From Geojedonia sp051814705 (GTDB lineage: Bacteria; Bacteroidota; Bacteroidia; Flavobacteriales; Flavobacteriaceae): DNA of 64,000 nt. Within the stretch, counting starts at the first letter, position 1; every line of letters starts with the position of its first letter. The translations under genes were made by a program, and so were the position numbers. Of the stretch, positions 25,708 to 35,722 are shown one piece after another. The DNA is taken from contig JBPWQW010000004.1 of assembly GCA_051814705.1 (NCBI GenBank), positions 186,001 to 250,000 on the forward strand, in the 5' to 3' direction. The notes beneath the pieces were generated by a model. It was not told where the DNA came from. It did no database searches and saw only the letters and a list, made by a program, of their open reading frames with translations.

Positions 25708-26535
25708 ATGAAAGTTTCTACTTCAAAAGAAATTTCGGAATTAATTTATGCTAAAATAATAGACCAACAAGAAGTTATTTCTAAATGTTATGAAGCTTCA
25801 AAAGATTCAATTGGTTATTTTTTTATAGACGACTTACTGCCTGATTATTTAGCTAAACAATGTTTTGAAGTCTTTCCGGAGGCTTCTCAAATGCGATGCC
25901 TTAAAAGTTTGCGGGAGTATAAACATGTTTCTGCACAAATGGACAGACATCATGTATTATTGGAAAAAATTATTTATGCATTCCAAGATGAAAAAGTAGT
26001 AAAATTGATTGGCGGGGTTTGCAAAATCGCTTCACTTAATGCCGACCAATCGCTTTACGCTGGCGGACTTTCGTTAATGGCGAAAGATAATTTTTTACAC
26101 CCTCATTTGGATAACTCACATGATGCCGAGCTTAAACGGTGGCGTGTTTTAAACTTACTGTATTATGTGACTCCTAACTGGGAAGTGCAAAATGGAGGAC
26201 ATTTGGAACTCTGGCCAAATGGCCCCAAAAAGAATCCTGTCGTTATTGAAAGTAAATTTAATAGACTTGTGGTCATGGTCACACATGATAGGTCTTGGCA
26301 TTCGGTAAATAAAGTTCTGGTTGATGCCAATCGTTGTTGTATTTCCAATTATTATTTTAGTGATTTGCCTTTAAAAAATACCGATAAATTTCATGTAACT
26401 AAATTTAGAGGTAGGCCTGAAGATACCCTTACAAATTTAATTTTGGACGTCGATGCCAGTTTAAGAATGTTGGTGCGTAAGGTGTTTAAAAAAGGAATTC
26501 GTAAAAATCCTCATATTTATAAGAAAGATACTTAA
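25708..26535 (+). CDS. 2-oxoglutarate/Fe(II)-dependent oxygenase
   Basis: This 275-residue protein has the double-stranded beta-helix iron site: HPHLD (His133 and Asp135), the distal His in SWHSV (His198) and a likely 2-oxoglutarate-binding Arg in RCCISNYYF (Arg209). The N-terminal part holds FFIDDLLPDYLAKQC, typical of the prolyl-hydroxylase-like subgroup. In polysaccharide loci such enzymes may hydroxylate a sugar, lipid or protein. Here the substrate is unknown. The neighbour downstream is a secreted beta-helix protein. Confidence 0.8.
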   Translation: MKVSTSKEISELIYAKIIDQQEVISKCYEASKDSIGYFFIDDLLPDYLAKQCFEVFPEASQMRCLKSLREYKHVSAQMDRHHVLLEKIIYAFQDEKVVKLIGGVCKIASLNADQSLYAGGLSLMAKDNFLHPHLDNSHDAELKRWRVLNLLYYVTPNWEVQNGGHLELWPNGPKKNPVVIESKFNRLVVMVTHDRSWHSVNKVLVDANRCCISNYYFSDLPLKNTDKFHVTKFRGRPEDTLTNLILDVDASLRMLVRKVFKKGIRKNPHIYKKDT

Positions 26536-26581
26536 TTTGTGATTATAGTGGCAGTGGTATGGTATTTGTAATTTCAGAAAT

Positions 26582-28159
26582 ATGAAATTAGTAAGCACAT
26601 TCATATTTACCTTTCTCACTTTTGCTTTAGTGGCCCAAAATGAGTTCCATGTCTTTCCTGAAGATAATGTAAAAAATTCTGGAACTGCCTCAGGAAATGG
26701 AAGCTTGCAAAACCCTTGGGATTTGCAAACGGCCTTGAGCCAAACGGCCGAGGTTGTCAATGGAGGCGATATTATCTGGATACACCAAGGTATTTATAAT
26801 GGAAGGTTCATTAGTACACTTAACAGTACGATTAAGGATAAGTATATTACAGTGACTTCGTTTCCCAATGAGTGGGCCGTTTTAAATGGCAATGTAACAT
26901 CCAATAAAACCTCTGTTTTAAATGTAACTGGAAACAACGTTATTTATAAAGATTTTGAAGTGACTTGGCTTGGAAGTTTTTCTAGGAATCAAGCAGAACC
27001 CGGGTTTCAAAAATCTGATGGAATTAATCATTCCATCGGTACAAATTGTAAATTCGTTAACCTCGTTATTCACAACAATCCTGGTTCAGGTTTTGGCTCA
27101 TGGAAACGTACAGGTAATTCTGAAATTAATGGATGCCTTATTTTTAATAATGGCTACTTTTCTTCCAAACGGGGAAGTGGTGTTGGTATGTATGTGCAAA
27201 ACTCAAGTGAACAGAATAGGCTGATAAAAAACAATATCATCTTTAACAATTATTATAAAGGGGTTGAGGTTTGGTCTGATAATCGTAAGGCAACTGATGA
27301 TTATATAAAAAATATCATCCTAGATAACAATGTCATTTTTAATAGCGCTTTAGTTACGGGAACACCTAAAGACAATTTGATAATTGCCACCAACGATAAT
27401 ACCGCTGTTAACATCGCCAAGCATATAAAAGTCACCAATAATATTTTATATCATAACACCAACTATTCAAAAAATGAGATAAACGGTGAGTCTCCTTCTT
27501 TAACCTTAGGGTTCAATAAAAACGCACCCGTTGAAGATATTACAATTACAGACAATATTATTTTAGGAAGAAATGACGGAATCCGGATTTTACACGCCAA
27601 GAGTTTTACATTTAAAAACAATATTGTTTACAGCGGTTTTATAAGGTTTTATGAATCCTTTTATCACAATTTTAATCAAAACGCATGGGATTTTTCTGGC
27701 AACACGTATTATACGAGAAAGAATAAAACGATTAGAATACAGTCAAAAGAAGATTTTACCTTAGATGAATGGCAGAAAAAATACAAAATTGACAACAACA
27801 GTGCTTGGAAACCTATTTCGGAGTTCAATTTGGAACCTATTTTGGATGTCACCCAGTATGAATACGATAAAAACAAATTTAGGCTTGTATTATTCGATAA
27901 AAATGAAGCAGATGTAACTGTGGATTTTTCTAGTTATGGACTTTCTAAAGGCCTATTTTATACCATAAGAGATGTTGAAGACTATTCCAAGATTCTTAAA
28001 TCTGGGATATTGGGTACTGACAAGAAGATTAGCTTTCCCATGAAATTGAACCATGGCAACAAAAATAAAACATTGGATAACTTTGGTGTTTATGTTTTAG
28101 AATATTCCCAACCAAAAAAAGTTGGATTTTTGAGTAGACTGTTTGATTTGATATTTTAA
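26582..28159 (+). CDS. Secreted right-handed parallel beta-helix protein
   Basis: This 525-residue protein starts with a signal peptide (MKLVSTFIFTFLTFALVAQ). The mature protein has the pectate-lyase-like repeat pattern: short strands ending in Asn or Val-Ile-Phe-Asn such as GNNVIYKDFEV, CKFVNLVIHNNPG, NNIIFNNYYKGVEV, NNVIFNSA, NNILYHNTNYS and DNIILGRND. Such proteins bind or cleave polysaccharides. No clear catalytic triad is visible to me. Its last 4 bases overlap the convergent gene at 28156. It probably acts outside the cell on a surface glycan made by this locus, which is inference. Confidence 0.8.
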   Translation: MKLVSTFIFTFLTFALVAQNEFHVFPEDNVKNSGTASGNGSLQNPWDLQTALSQTAEVVNGGDIIWIHQGIYNGRFISTLNSTIKDKYITVTSFPNEWAVLNGNVTSNKTSVLNVTGNNVIYKDFEVTWLGSFSRNQAEPGFQKSDGINHSIGTNCKFVNLVIHNNPGSGFGSWKRTGNSEINGCLIFNNGYFSSKRGSGVGMYVQNSSEQNRLIKNNIIFNNYYKGVEVWSDNRKATDDYIKNIILDNNVIFNSALVTGTPKDNLIIATNDNTAVNIAKHIKVTNNILYHNTNYSKNEINGESPSLTLGFNKNAPVEDITITDNIILGRNDGIRILHAKSFTFKNNIVYSGFIRFYESFYHNFNQNAWDFSGNTYYTRKNKTIRIQSKEDFTLDEWQKKYKIDNNSAWKPISEFNLEPILDVTQYEYDKNKFRLVLFDKNEADVTVDFSSYGLSKGLFYTIRDVEDYSKILKSGILGTDKKISFPMKLNHGNKNKTLDNFGVYVLEYSQPKKVGFLSRLFDLIF

Positions 28160-28839
28160 CTCTTCCGCTGTACCACTTCAAACACCTTATTTTCATCACA
28201 CTTTAAGGTTTTGCTAGGGTATTTTAATAACAGGGCATAATCATGAGTGGCCATTAATATGGTATTGCCATTTTTATTGATTTCCTGCAAAACTTCCATA
28301 ACTTCAACACTGGTTTGGGGATCAAGATTTCCAGTTGGTTCATCCGCCAAAATGAGCTCTGGCTCATTTAATAAAGCTCTTGCGATGGCGATGCGTTGCT
28401 GCTCACCGCCCGAAAGTTCATGTGGAAATTTAAATCCTTTGGTTTTCATGTCGACTTTATGCAGTACTTTTTCAATACGATCAGCAATTCCAGTTTTGTC
28501 TTTCCAGCCTGTAGCTCTGAGTACAAATTCCAGATTTTCGTTTATAGTTCTATCTGGTAAAAGTTTAAAATCCTGAAAGACAATACCCAATTTTCGTCTT
28601 AAAAAAGGAATATCATCTTCCTTCATGGTCTTTAAGTCGAAACCTACAATATGGCCTTCACCATGGGAGAGTTCTAAATCGCCATAGAGCGTTTTCATAA
28701 AACTGCTTTTTCCGCTTCCGGTTTTACCTATGAGATAAACAAAATCACCTTTTTTCATTTCAAAATTTACATGGTTCAATACCATGCTATCACCTTGAAA
28801 TATGGAAACATTTTTTAGTTCTAAGATCGTTTCGGGCAT
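28156..28839 (-). CDS. ftsE: ABC transporter ATP-binding protein, FtsE family
   Basis: This 227-residue ATPase shows Walker A GKTGSGKSSF, the Q-loop IVFQDFKLLPDRT, signature LSGGEQQRIAIARAL, Walker B ELILADEPTGNLDP and the H-loop MATHDY. The Q-loop and TINENLEFVLRATGW region are typical of FtsE, which with FtsX regulates septal peptidoglycan hydrolysis. The ftsX gene is not adjacent, which is common in Bacteroidota. An export ATPase of the LolD type is an alternative. It overlaps the convergent beta-helix gene by 4 bases. Confidence 0.85.
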   Translation of the reverse strand: MPETILELKNVSIFQGDSMVLNHVNFEMKKGDFVYLIGKTGSGKSSFMKTLYGDLELSHGEGHIVGFDLKTMKEDDIPFLRRKLGIVFQDFKLLPDRTINENLEFVLRATGWKDKTGIADRIEKVLHKVDMKTKGFKFPHELSGGEQQRIAIARALLNEPELILADEPTGNLDPQTSVEVMEVLQEINKNGNTILMATHDYALLLKYPSKTLKCDENKVFEVVQRKS

Positions 28840-29062
28840 TTTTTAATAAGGTTTTAAGAGGATGTAAATGTATTGTTTTAAATTTCAATTATCAAATGCC
28901 AAATTCCATGTATGTCAACATCGGTCATCTGGCATCGGTCATCTGTCCACATTCTAATATTTTTAAATTTTTAATAACTTCGTTTATAATTATAAATCAA
29001 TTCCGTCGTTATAGGTTTTAGATTAATTTATCTTTGAACTTTCATCAAAAAAAAGCGACTTA
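28840..29062. other. Divergent promoter region with a small tandem repeat
   Basis: This 223 bp gap separates the divergent FtsE-like and TPR genes. It has two direct copies of catcggtcatctg (28919-28931 and 28933-28945). TATCTTTG at 29029-29036 fits the Bacteroidota -7 element for the TPR gene, 27 bp before its start codon. Confidence 0.6.
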
Positions 29063-32000
29063 ATGGCATCAAGACAAATAATTATCTTAGTAAGTTTTTT
29101 AGTGCTAAATACTTCAATACAAGCACAACAATCGGCAACCTATACTAACGATTTGGTTGATTATCAAAAAGCCCTCACATTATATAATAACAAGCAGTAT
29201 CTAGCAGCACAATCGCTGTTTGATCAAATTCGAGATACGGCTGATAACGAGCAACTGGAATCAGACTGCGCTTATTATATAGCCAATTGTGCTGTGCGGT
29301 TAAACCAACCCAATGCCGATGAACAAATTCAAAAGTTTGTGGATACTTATCCAACCAGCACAAAGCGGAATACAGCTTTTTTAGACGTTGCCGATTATTA
29401 TTTTACCAACGAAAAATATGCCTATTCTAGAAAATGGTACGAAAAAGTGGACGAGAATAGTGTCTCGGGTTCAGAACGGGATCATTTTTATTTTAACTAC
29501 GGGTATTCATTATATGCCACAAAAAATGAAGTTGGTGCACAAAAATATTTAAATCGTGTGGTCAACTCTAAGGAATATGGTTCCCAAGCTAAATATTATA
29601 TTGGTTTTATGGCTTATGAAAGCGACGATTACAATAAGGCCAACACCTATTTTGAACAGGTAAGCGATAACGAAAAATATAAAGAAAAGCTGTCCTATTA
29701 TCAAGCCGATTTAAATTTCAAACTCGGGAATTTTGAAAAGGCCATCACACTCGCCAAAGAGCAATTGCCAAAGAGCAATCCAGAAGAAGTTTCAGAACTT
29801 TCAAAAATAATCGGGGAAAGTTATTTTAATCTTCAAAAATATACTGAAGCAATCCCGTATTTAACAGCTTATAAAGGCAAACGAGGTAAATGGAACAATA
29901 CCGATCATTATCAATTGGGCTATGCCTATTATCAGCAAAACAACTTCGAAAAAGCCATTTCAGAGTTTAATAAAATAGTTGGAGGCAATAATAGTGTGGC
30001 TCAAAACGCTTATTATCATTTGGGTGAAAGTTATATCAATCTAGATAAAAAACAGGAAGCTTTAAATGCGTTTAGAAACGCTTCTCAAATGGATTTTGAC
30101 TTGAAAATTCAAGAGGACTCTTGGTTAAACTATGCTAAAATCAGTTATGAAATTGGAAATCCATATCAATCGGTGCCTCAAGTGTTAACGAGCTATTTGG
30201 AAAAATATCCAAAAACCAGCTATCGTGAAGAAATCGAAACCTTATTGATAGACTCTTATATTACTTCAAAAAATTATAAGGAAGCTATGACTTTACTTCA
30301 GGGCAAACGTAGTTTTGAAAATAGGTTGGCCTATCAGAAAGTGACGTTTTATAGAGGAATTGAAGTGTATAACGAAGGGGATTACAATACTGCAAAAACG
30401 CTTTTTGATGCCTCAATTAATGAAGCTAAAGATGCCAAATTTACGGCAAGGGCGACCTTTTGGAAGGCCGAAACCGATTACCATCTTACCAATTATAAAG
30501 ATGCATTGGTTGGTTTCAAACAATTTCAACAGCAATCAGGAGCTTCAAATACTAAAGAATTTGAAAATTTAGATTACAATATTGCATATTCCTATTTTAA
30601 ACTGAAAAACTATACTGAAGCGACTCAATATTTTCAAAATTTCATCTCAAAAAATAAAAAAGAAAAGCTAAGATTGAACGATGCGTATTTAAGATTGGGT
30701 GACGGCTATTTTGTGTCTAGTGACTATAATAAGGCTATTGCGGCTTATGAAGGGGCCATCGCCATTCATGAAATTGAAACGGATTATGCCGATTTTCAAA
30801 AAACCATGAGTTACGGCTATATTGGTAAGAATGATACTAAAATCAAAAATTTAATCACCTTTATTGATGGTTATCCAAAATCGGCTTTACGGGATGATGC
30901 GATGTATGAATTGGCAAATTCTTATGTGAAGGCCAATGAAGTTGACAAGGCCATGAAGATGTACGATCGTTTAAATTCTGAATATAAAAGCAGCATTTTT
31001 GTTTCCAAATCGTTATTGCGCCAAGGTCTGGCCTATTACAATTCCAATGATAATGAGCGTGCTTTGAGTAAATTTAGAAAAGTGGCAGACGATTATCCAA
31101 GTTCCGAAGAGGCCCTACAAGCTGTTGCCACCGCGCGATTGATTTATATTGATTTAGGTCGTGTAGATGAATATGCTGCTTGGGTAAAACGATTGGATTA
31201 TGTGAATGTCACCGATACCGAATTGGACAATACCACCTATTTGGCTGCCGAAAAACAATATTTGGATAACAATACCGATAATGCCATAAAGCAATTCAAT
31301 AAATATTTGAATGAGTTTCCAAATGGTATCCATGCTTTAAAATCTCATTTTTATGTAGCCGAATTGTATTCCAAAAAGAACCTTCCGGAAACAGCGCAGC
31401 CACATTACGAATATGTAGTTTCAAAACAACCGGGAGAATTTACAGAGCAAGCCATAGTGAAACTATCTGAAGCTTATTTAAATGCTTCAAAATGGAATAA
31501 AGCAATTCCGTTACTACAACGTTTAGAAGTTGAGGCCGATTACCCACAAAACATCATCTATGCACAGTCTAATTTAATGAATGCCTATTATCATTTAGAA
31601 AATTATAATAAAGCCGTTTCTTATGCTGAAAAAGTATTGGATGCTTCAAAAATTGATAATAAGGTAAAAAGTGATGCTCAAATTATCATTGCACGTTCAG
31701 CCATAAAAACAGGAGATGAAGAGAAAGCCAAAACAGCGTATGCCCAAGTCGAAAAAATAGCACAAGGCGCTTTGGCTGCAGAAGCATTATACTACAATGC
31801 CTATTTTAAAAACAAGGATAAAGCGTATCAGGCTTCTAATACCGTGATTCAAAAGTTGGCAAAAGACTATTCCAGTTATAAATATTACAGCGCGAAAGGC
31901 TTGGTGGTCATGGCCAAAAATTTCTATGCATTAAAAGACGTGTTTCAAGCCACCTATATACTGGAAAGTGTGATTAAAAACTTTGCAGAATTTGCTGATG

Positions 32001-32086
32001 TCGTTTCAGAGGCAAAACAAGAATTAAAATTCATCAAAACTGAAGAAGCCAAAACCAATGCGTCTATACAAACTGAAGAAAATTAA
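29063..32086 (+). CDS. Large secreted tetratricopeptide-repeat protein
   Basis: This 1007-residue protein has a signal peptide (MASRQIIILVSFLVLNTSIQAQ) and about 20 TPR units throughout, for example YYIGFMAYESDDYNKANTYFEQV, YQLGYAYYQQNNFEKAISEFNK, AYLRLGDGYFVSSDYNKAIAAYEGA and AYYHLENYNKAVSYAEKVL. It lies just upstream of an outer-membrane barrel gene (79 bp apart after start choice, same direction), a pairing seen in Flavobacteriia. It probably acts in the periplasm as a scaffold for an outer-membrane complex. Its specific role is unknown. The C-terminus ends in a charged, unstructured tail. Confidence 0.85.
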   Translation: MASRQIIILVSFLVLNTSIQAQQSATYTNDLVDYQKALTLYNNKQYLAAQSLFDQIRDTADNEQLESDCAYYIANCAVRLNQPNADEQIQKFVDTYPTSTKRNTAFLDVADYYFTNEKYAYSRKWYEKVDENSVSGSERDHFYFNYGYSLYATKNEVGAQKYLNRVVNSKEYGSQAKYYIGFMAYESDDYNKANTYFEQVSDNEKYKEKLSYYQADLNFKLGNFEKAITLAKEQLPKSNPEEVSELSKIIGESYFNLQKYTEAIPYLTAYKGKRGKWNNTDHYQLGYAYYQQNNFEKAISEFNKIVGGNNSVAQNAYYHLGESYINLDKKQEALNAFRNASQMDFDLKIQEDSWLNYAKISYEIGNPYQSVPQVLTSYLEKYPKTSYREEIETLLIDSYITSKNYKEAMTLLQGKRSFENRLAYQKVTFYRGIEVYNEGDYNTAKTLFDASINEAKDAKFTARATFWKAETDYHLTNYKDALVGFKQFQQQSGASNTKEFENLDYNIAYSYFKLKNYTEATQYFQNFISKNKKEKLRLNDAYLRLGDGYFVSSDYNKAIAAYEGAIAIHEIETDYADFQKTMSYGYIGKNDTKIKNLITFIDGYPKSALRDDAMYELANSYVKANEVDKAMKMYDRLNSEYKSSIFVSKSLLRQGLAYYNSNDNERALSKFRKVADDYPSSEEALQAVATARLIYIDLGRVDEYAAWVKRLDYVNVTDTELDNTTYLAAEKQYLDNNTDNAIKQFNKYLNEFPNGIHALKSHFYVAELYSKKNLPETAQPHYEYVVSKQPGEFTEQAIVKLSEAYLNASKWNKAIPLLQRLEVEADYPQNIIYAQSNLMNAYYHLENYNKAVSYAEKVLDASKIDNKVKSDAQIIIARSAIKTGDEEKAKTAYAQVEKIAQGALAAEALYYNAYFKNKDKAYQASNTVIQKLAKDYSSYKYYSAKGLVVMAKNFYALKDVFQATYILESVIKNFAEFADVVSEAKQELKFIKTEEAKTNASIQTEEN

Positions 32087-32098
32087 AAATAATAATCC

Positions 32099-32157
32099 AA
32101 CTTTTCTCTCCCTTTGGGAGAGAAGTCCAAAGGACAGAGTGGGCTCATCCATCAAAA
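32099..32157. repeat. Intergenic palindromic repeat between TPR and barrel genes
   Basis: The perfect 8 bp inverted repeat tctctccc/gggagaga (32105-32123) is followed by agtccaaaggacagagtggg. It resembles dispersed intergenic repeats of Flavobacteriia. It could form an RNA hairpin in the TPR-barrel transcript and moderate the second gene. Confidence 0.5.
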
Positions 32158-32165
32158 AAATCAAT

Positions 32166-33893
32166 ATGTCTAAAATCAAAAATATTTCTGTTTTCATACT
32201 CGCTTTAAATTCGCTTGTGTTTTATGCACAACAGCGTGATAAGGATACCATAGCAACCGATGTGGTTAATGTTGTAAAGCCTTATGCACCAACAATATCT
32301 GATGCTTTTAAAGTGAAAGAATCACCAACCTTGGACGATTCTACAACGGCCACAAAAAAAGTGGTGAAATATAATATATTTTCAATTCCAGTTGCCTCAA
32401 CGTTTACCCCTGCAAAAGGAAAAGCAGCATCTGTTGATAAAGAAAAACAGGCTAAATTGTATGACAACTATGCGTCTGTTGGGGTTGGAAGCTATACTAC
32501 TATTGTGGGTGAAGTCTATTTAAACCACGCCATAAGTAGAACCGAAAGTGTTGGGGGCTATTTGAATTATCATGCTTCTGAAGGCGGTATCGATGGCCTT
32601 TTATTGGACGACAATTTTGTCAATACAAATCTCAATGTAAATTACAGCAGTAAATTGAGAGACCTGTCTTGGAATGTTGATGGCGGATTCCAGTATCAAA
32701 AATATAATTGGTACGGATTGCCACAGGCTTTTATTGAAACCACAGCGTTAAGCACGTTTGATGTTGAGCATTCCTTTTATGGTGTCCATTTTGGAGGAAA
32801 AATTGATTTTAATGATGCCCTGTTCAAAAATGTCAATATGAGATTTAGAAGGTTTGGTGATGACCAAAAATCGGCAGAAAACAGATTTGTGTTCGACACA
32901 GAATTTGTTGTCCCAATCCAAGGTGAGAAGGTCAATACACAAATTACTTTGGATTATATTGGAGGATCGTTTGACCGCAATTACTATTATGACGACGAAC
33001 TTAAATATGGCAATATTAATGTAGGACTTGCACCTAGCTATCAATTGATACAAGATGATTTAACCGTTAATTTCGGGGTTAAATTCGTGTATTTAAATGA
33101 TACCGAAGCTAGTAAAAGCAAATTCTATATTTACCCAAATTTTACAGCGAGTTACAGGTTATTAGACGAAATTCTCATTGCTTATGGTGGTATTGAAGGC
33201 GGATTAAAACAAAATTCGTATTACGAATTTGCTAACGAAAATCCTTTTGTCTCCCCAACTTTATTTATAGTGCCAACAGATCAACAATACAATGCCTCAT
33301 TGGGTTTAAAAGGGAAACTTTCAAACAGCATGAGCTATAATATTGGCGGTCATTATTTTGCCGACAGAAATAAGGCCTTATTTAAATCGAACAGTATGTT
33401 AGGAGGAGCCACAGAAGATTACCAATATGGAAATTCTTATGGCATCGTCTATGATGATCTAAAAACCTATTCCATAGCAGGGGAATTGAATGTAGATGTC
33501 AATAGGAATTTTAAATTGGGTATCAAAGCCGAATATTTTGGCTATACAACCAATCTTCAAGAAGAGCCTTGGAATTTACCAGATGTTAAAGGGAATTTAT
33601 TTTTAGATTACCAGATCGATCAACACTGGTTTGCAGGGGCGGGATTGTTTTATGTTGGAGAGCGCAAAGACCAATTTTATGAAGAAGGGTCTTTAAACCC
33701 AACATCGCCAATGACCGTGACTTTGGATAGTTATTTTGATGCCAACGCCCATTTGGGTTATAAAATCAACGATCAACTTTCTATATATGCCAAAGCCAAT
33801 AATATAGTCAATAAGCAATATGAGCGTTGGTTTAATTACCCTGTTCAAGGTATTCAGTTTTTGGCGGGTGCAACCTATCAGTTTGATTTTTGA
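32166..33893 (+). CDS. Outer-membrane TonB-receptor-like beta-barrel protein
   Basis: I choose the ATG at 32166 because it opens a signal peptide (MSKIKNISVFILALNSLVFYAQ), while the longer in-frame start runs through repeat DNA and the end of the TPR gene. The 575-residue mature barrel begins with a short linker VVKPYAPTISDAFKV, then many aromatic-edged strands and a C-terminal YPVQGIQFLAGATYQFDF ending in Phe, the OMP C-terminal signature. A typical plug domain is not visible, so a TonB-dependent transport role is uncertain. It probably works with the upstream TPR protein. Confidence 0.8.
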   Translation: MSKIKNISVFILALNSLVFYAQQRDKDTIATDVVNVVKPYAPTISDAFKVKESPTLDDSTTATKKVVKYNIFSIPVASTFTPAKGKAASVDKEKQAKLYDNYASVGVGSYTTIVGEVYLNHAISRTESVGGYLNYHASEGGIDGLLLDDNFVNTNLNVNYSSKLRDLSWNVDGGFQYQKYNWYGLPQAFIETTALSTFDVEHSFYGVHFGGKIDFNDALFKNVNMRFRRFGDDQKSAENRFVFDTEFVVPIQGEKVNTQITLDYIGGSFDRNYYYDDELKYGNINVGLAPSYQLIQDDLTVNFGVKFVYLNDTEASKSKFYIYPNFTASYRLLDEILIAYGGIEGGLKQNSYYEFANENPFVSPTLFIVPTDQQYNASLGLKGKLSNSMSYNIGGHYFADRNKALFKSNSMLGGATEDYQYGNSYGIVYDDLKTYSIAGELNVDVNRNFKLGIKAEYFGYTTNLQEEPWNLPDVKGNLFLDYQIDQHWFAGAGLFYVGERKDQFYEEGSLNPTSPMTVTLDSYFDANAHLGYKINDQLSIYAKANNIVNKQYERWFNYPVQGIQFLAGATYQFDF

Positions 33894-34059
33894 CGAAGTC
33901 ACACTGAGCTTGTCGAAGTGTCATTTCAAGATTTACGGTCTTTAGTATTTAAAAGCGTTCCATCTCGAACGCTTTTATTATTTTTACTGTTTGTCAGTTC
34001 GAGTGTCCCGACTGCAAAAGTCTGGATGTATCGAGAACAGTTAACACCTAAAATACCAC
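33894..34059. repeat. Intergenic region: dispersed repeats and terminator hairpin
   Basis: The repeat cactgagcttgtcgaagtg (33902-33920) and cagttcgagtgtcccgact...gtatcgagaacag (33997-34042) match two common Flavobacteriia intergenic repeat types. Between them lies a terminator: aaaagcgttc (33951-33960) and gaacgctttt (33967-33976) with a T-rich tail. It ends the TPR-barrel transcript. No gene is supported. Confidence 0.65.
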
Positions 34060-35694
34060 ATGAAAAAGCTCATTTCACTTCTACTGATCGCATCCATTTT
34101 TTCCTGCCAAAAGGAAAAACAACAGGTCGATTCCATACTCATCAATGCCAATATTTATACGGTTAATGAAGCCTTCGCTAAAGCCGAAGCCTTTGCCGTA
34201 AAAGATGGGAAATTTGTTGGGATTGGTAGCACAAAGGCTATTCAAAATAGCTACACATCGGAAACTGTAATCGATGCCAAAGGGCAAACTATTTTACCTG
34301 GGCTCATTGATGCCCATTGTCATTTTTTAACTTTGGGACAATTGCAACAACAAGTAAATTTGATTGGTACAGTTAGTTTTGATGATATGATGAATCGTGT
34401 TATTGATTTTCAAAATGAACACCATATGCCTTATATCAAAGGTCGAGGTTGGGATCAAAATGATTGGGAAGATAAAGAATTTCCAACCAAAACATTGCTG
34501 GATAAGTTGTTCCCTAATACTCCAGTGGCATTAACAAGAATAGATGGTCATGCGACCTTTTGTAATCAAGCGGCATTAGATTTAGGTAATATCACCATCA
34601 ATTCCAAAATTGAAGGTGGTGAGGTTGAGGTAAAAAATGGGCAATTGACCGGGATTTTAATTGATAATGCCGAACAACTTGTCATGGATAATTGGCCAAA
34701 ACCATCAAAACAACAACTTATTCAAGACTTAATGGCAGCTCAAAAGATTTGTTTTGAAAACGGTCTCACTTCATTGTCCGATGCAGGACCTGATACTTTT
34801 ACAACACCTTGGATTGATACCATAAATGTGATTGATAGTTTACAAAAATCAGGCGATTTAAATATCCGACTTTATATGATGGTTCCTGGTACCGAAACGA
34901 ATTTGGATTATTACTTAAAAAAAGGCATCTATAAAACTGATAAACTCAATGTACGCTCCTTTAAATTTTATGCTGATGGTGCCTTGGGGTCGAGAGGTGC
35001 TTTATTGCGACAGCCTTATAGTGATAAACCAAATACCTTCGGATTGCCTGTGATGTCATTACATGAAATTCAGGCAGGAGCAAAGCGAATTGCCAATTCC
35101 GAATTTCAAATGAATACCCATGCCATAGGCGATTCGGCTAACCATGTTGTACTTCAAACCTATAAAAAAGTATTGCAAGGAAAAGAAGATAGGCGCTGGA
35201 GAGTGGAACATGCTCAAGTAGTTTCACCTGAAGATTTTAAATATTTTGATGATATTATCCCTTCTGTTCAACCTACACATGCCACCTCTGATATGTATTG
35301 GGCTGAAGATCGATTGGGCCCAGAACGGGTAAAAGGCGCTTATGCTTTTAAAGAGTTGTTGAAAGTAAATGGTAAAGTGGCATTGGGAACCGATTTTCCA
35401 GTAGAAAAGGTAAGTCCATTTTTAACCTTTTATGCAGCGGTGGGAAGACAAGATTTAAACCGGTATCCAAAAGGAGGGTATCAAATAGAAAACGCTTTAA
35501 GCCGAGAAGAAGCCTTAAGAGGCATGACCATTTGGGCAGCCTATTCAAATTTTGAAGAGGCAGAGAAGGGAAGTATCGAGCTTGGTAAATTTGCAGATTT
35601 TATTATCTTGGATCAAGATATTATGCAGGTTCCTATTGAAAAAGTTCCCAATACTAAAGCGAGACAGACTTTTGTAGATGGAAAAGCACAATAA
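34060..35694 (+). CDS. YtcJ-like amidohydrolase, lipoprotein
   Basis: This 544-residue metal-dependent hydrolase has a lipoprotein signal (LLIASIFSC, lipobox Cys at about residue 16). The amidohydrolase core shows GLIDAHCHFLTLG with the His-x-His metal site, KGRGWDQNDW, ARIDGHATFCN-type residues, NTHAIGDSANH, RWRVEHAQVVSPEDF, and the Asp in GTDFPVEKVSP. These match the YtcJ-type family of N-substituted formamide or related amide hydrolases. It is membrane-anchored outside the cytoplasm, with unknown natural substrate. A long tandem-repeat region follows. Confidence 0.88.
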   Translation: MKKLISLLLIASIFSCQKEKQQVDSILINANIYTVNEAFAKAEAFAVKDGKFVGIGSTKAIQNSYTSETVIDAKGQTILPGLIDAHCHFLTLGQLQQQVNLIGTVSFDDMMNRVIDFQNEHHMPYIKGRGWDQNDWEDKEFPTKTLLDKLFPNTPVALTRIDGHATFCNQAALDLGNITINSKIEGGEVEVKNGQLTGILIDNAEQLVMDNWPKPSKQQLIQDLMAAQKICFENGLTSLSDAGPDTFTTPWIDTINVIDSLQKSGDLNIRLYMMVPGTETNLDYYLKKGIYKTDKLNVRSFKFYADGALGSRGALLRQPYSDKPNTFGLPVMSLHEIQAGAKRIANSEFQMNTHAIGDSANHVVLQTYKKVLQGKEDRRWRVEHAQVVSPEDFKYFDDIIPSVQPTHATSDMYWAEDRLGPERVKGAYAFKELLKVNGKVALGTDFPVEKVSPFLTFYAAVGRQDLNRYPKGGYQIENALSREEALRGMTIWAAYSNFEEAEKGSIELGKFADFIILDQDIMQVPIEKVPNTKARQTFVDGKAQ

Positions 35695-35722
35695 TTATTG
35701 TTATTCTTAAGGGATCTTTTTG

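Noticed and set aside
32058..32165. Upstream start of the barrel gene giving a longer N-terminus
   Set aside because: It overlaps the TPR gene and repeat DNA, and the ATG at 32166 begins a clear signal peptide.
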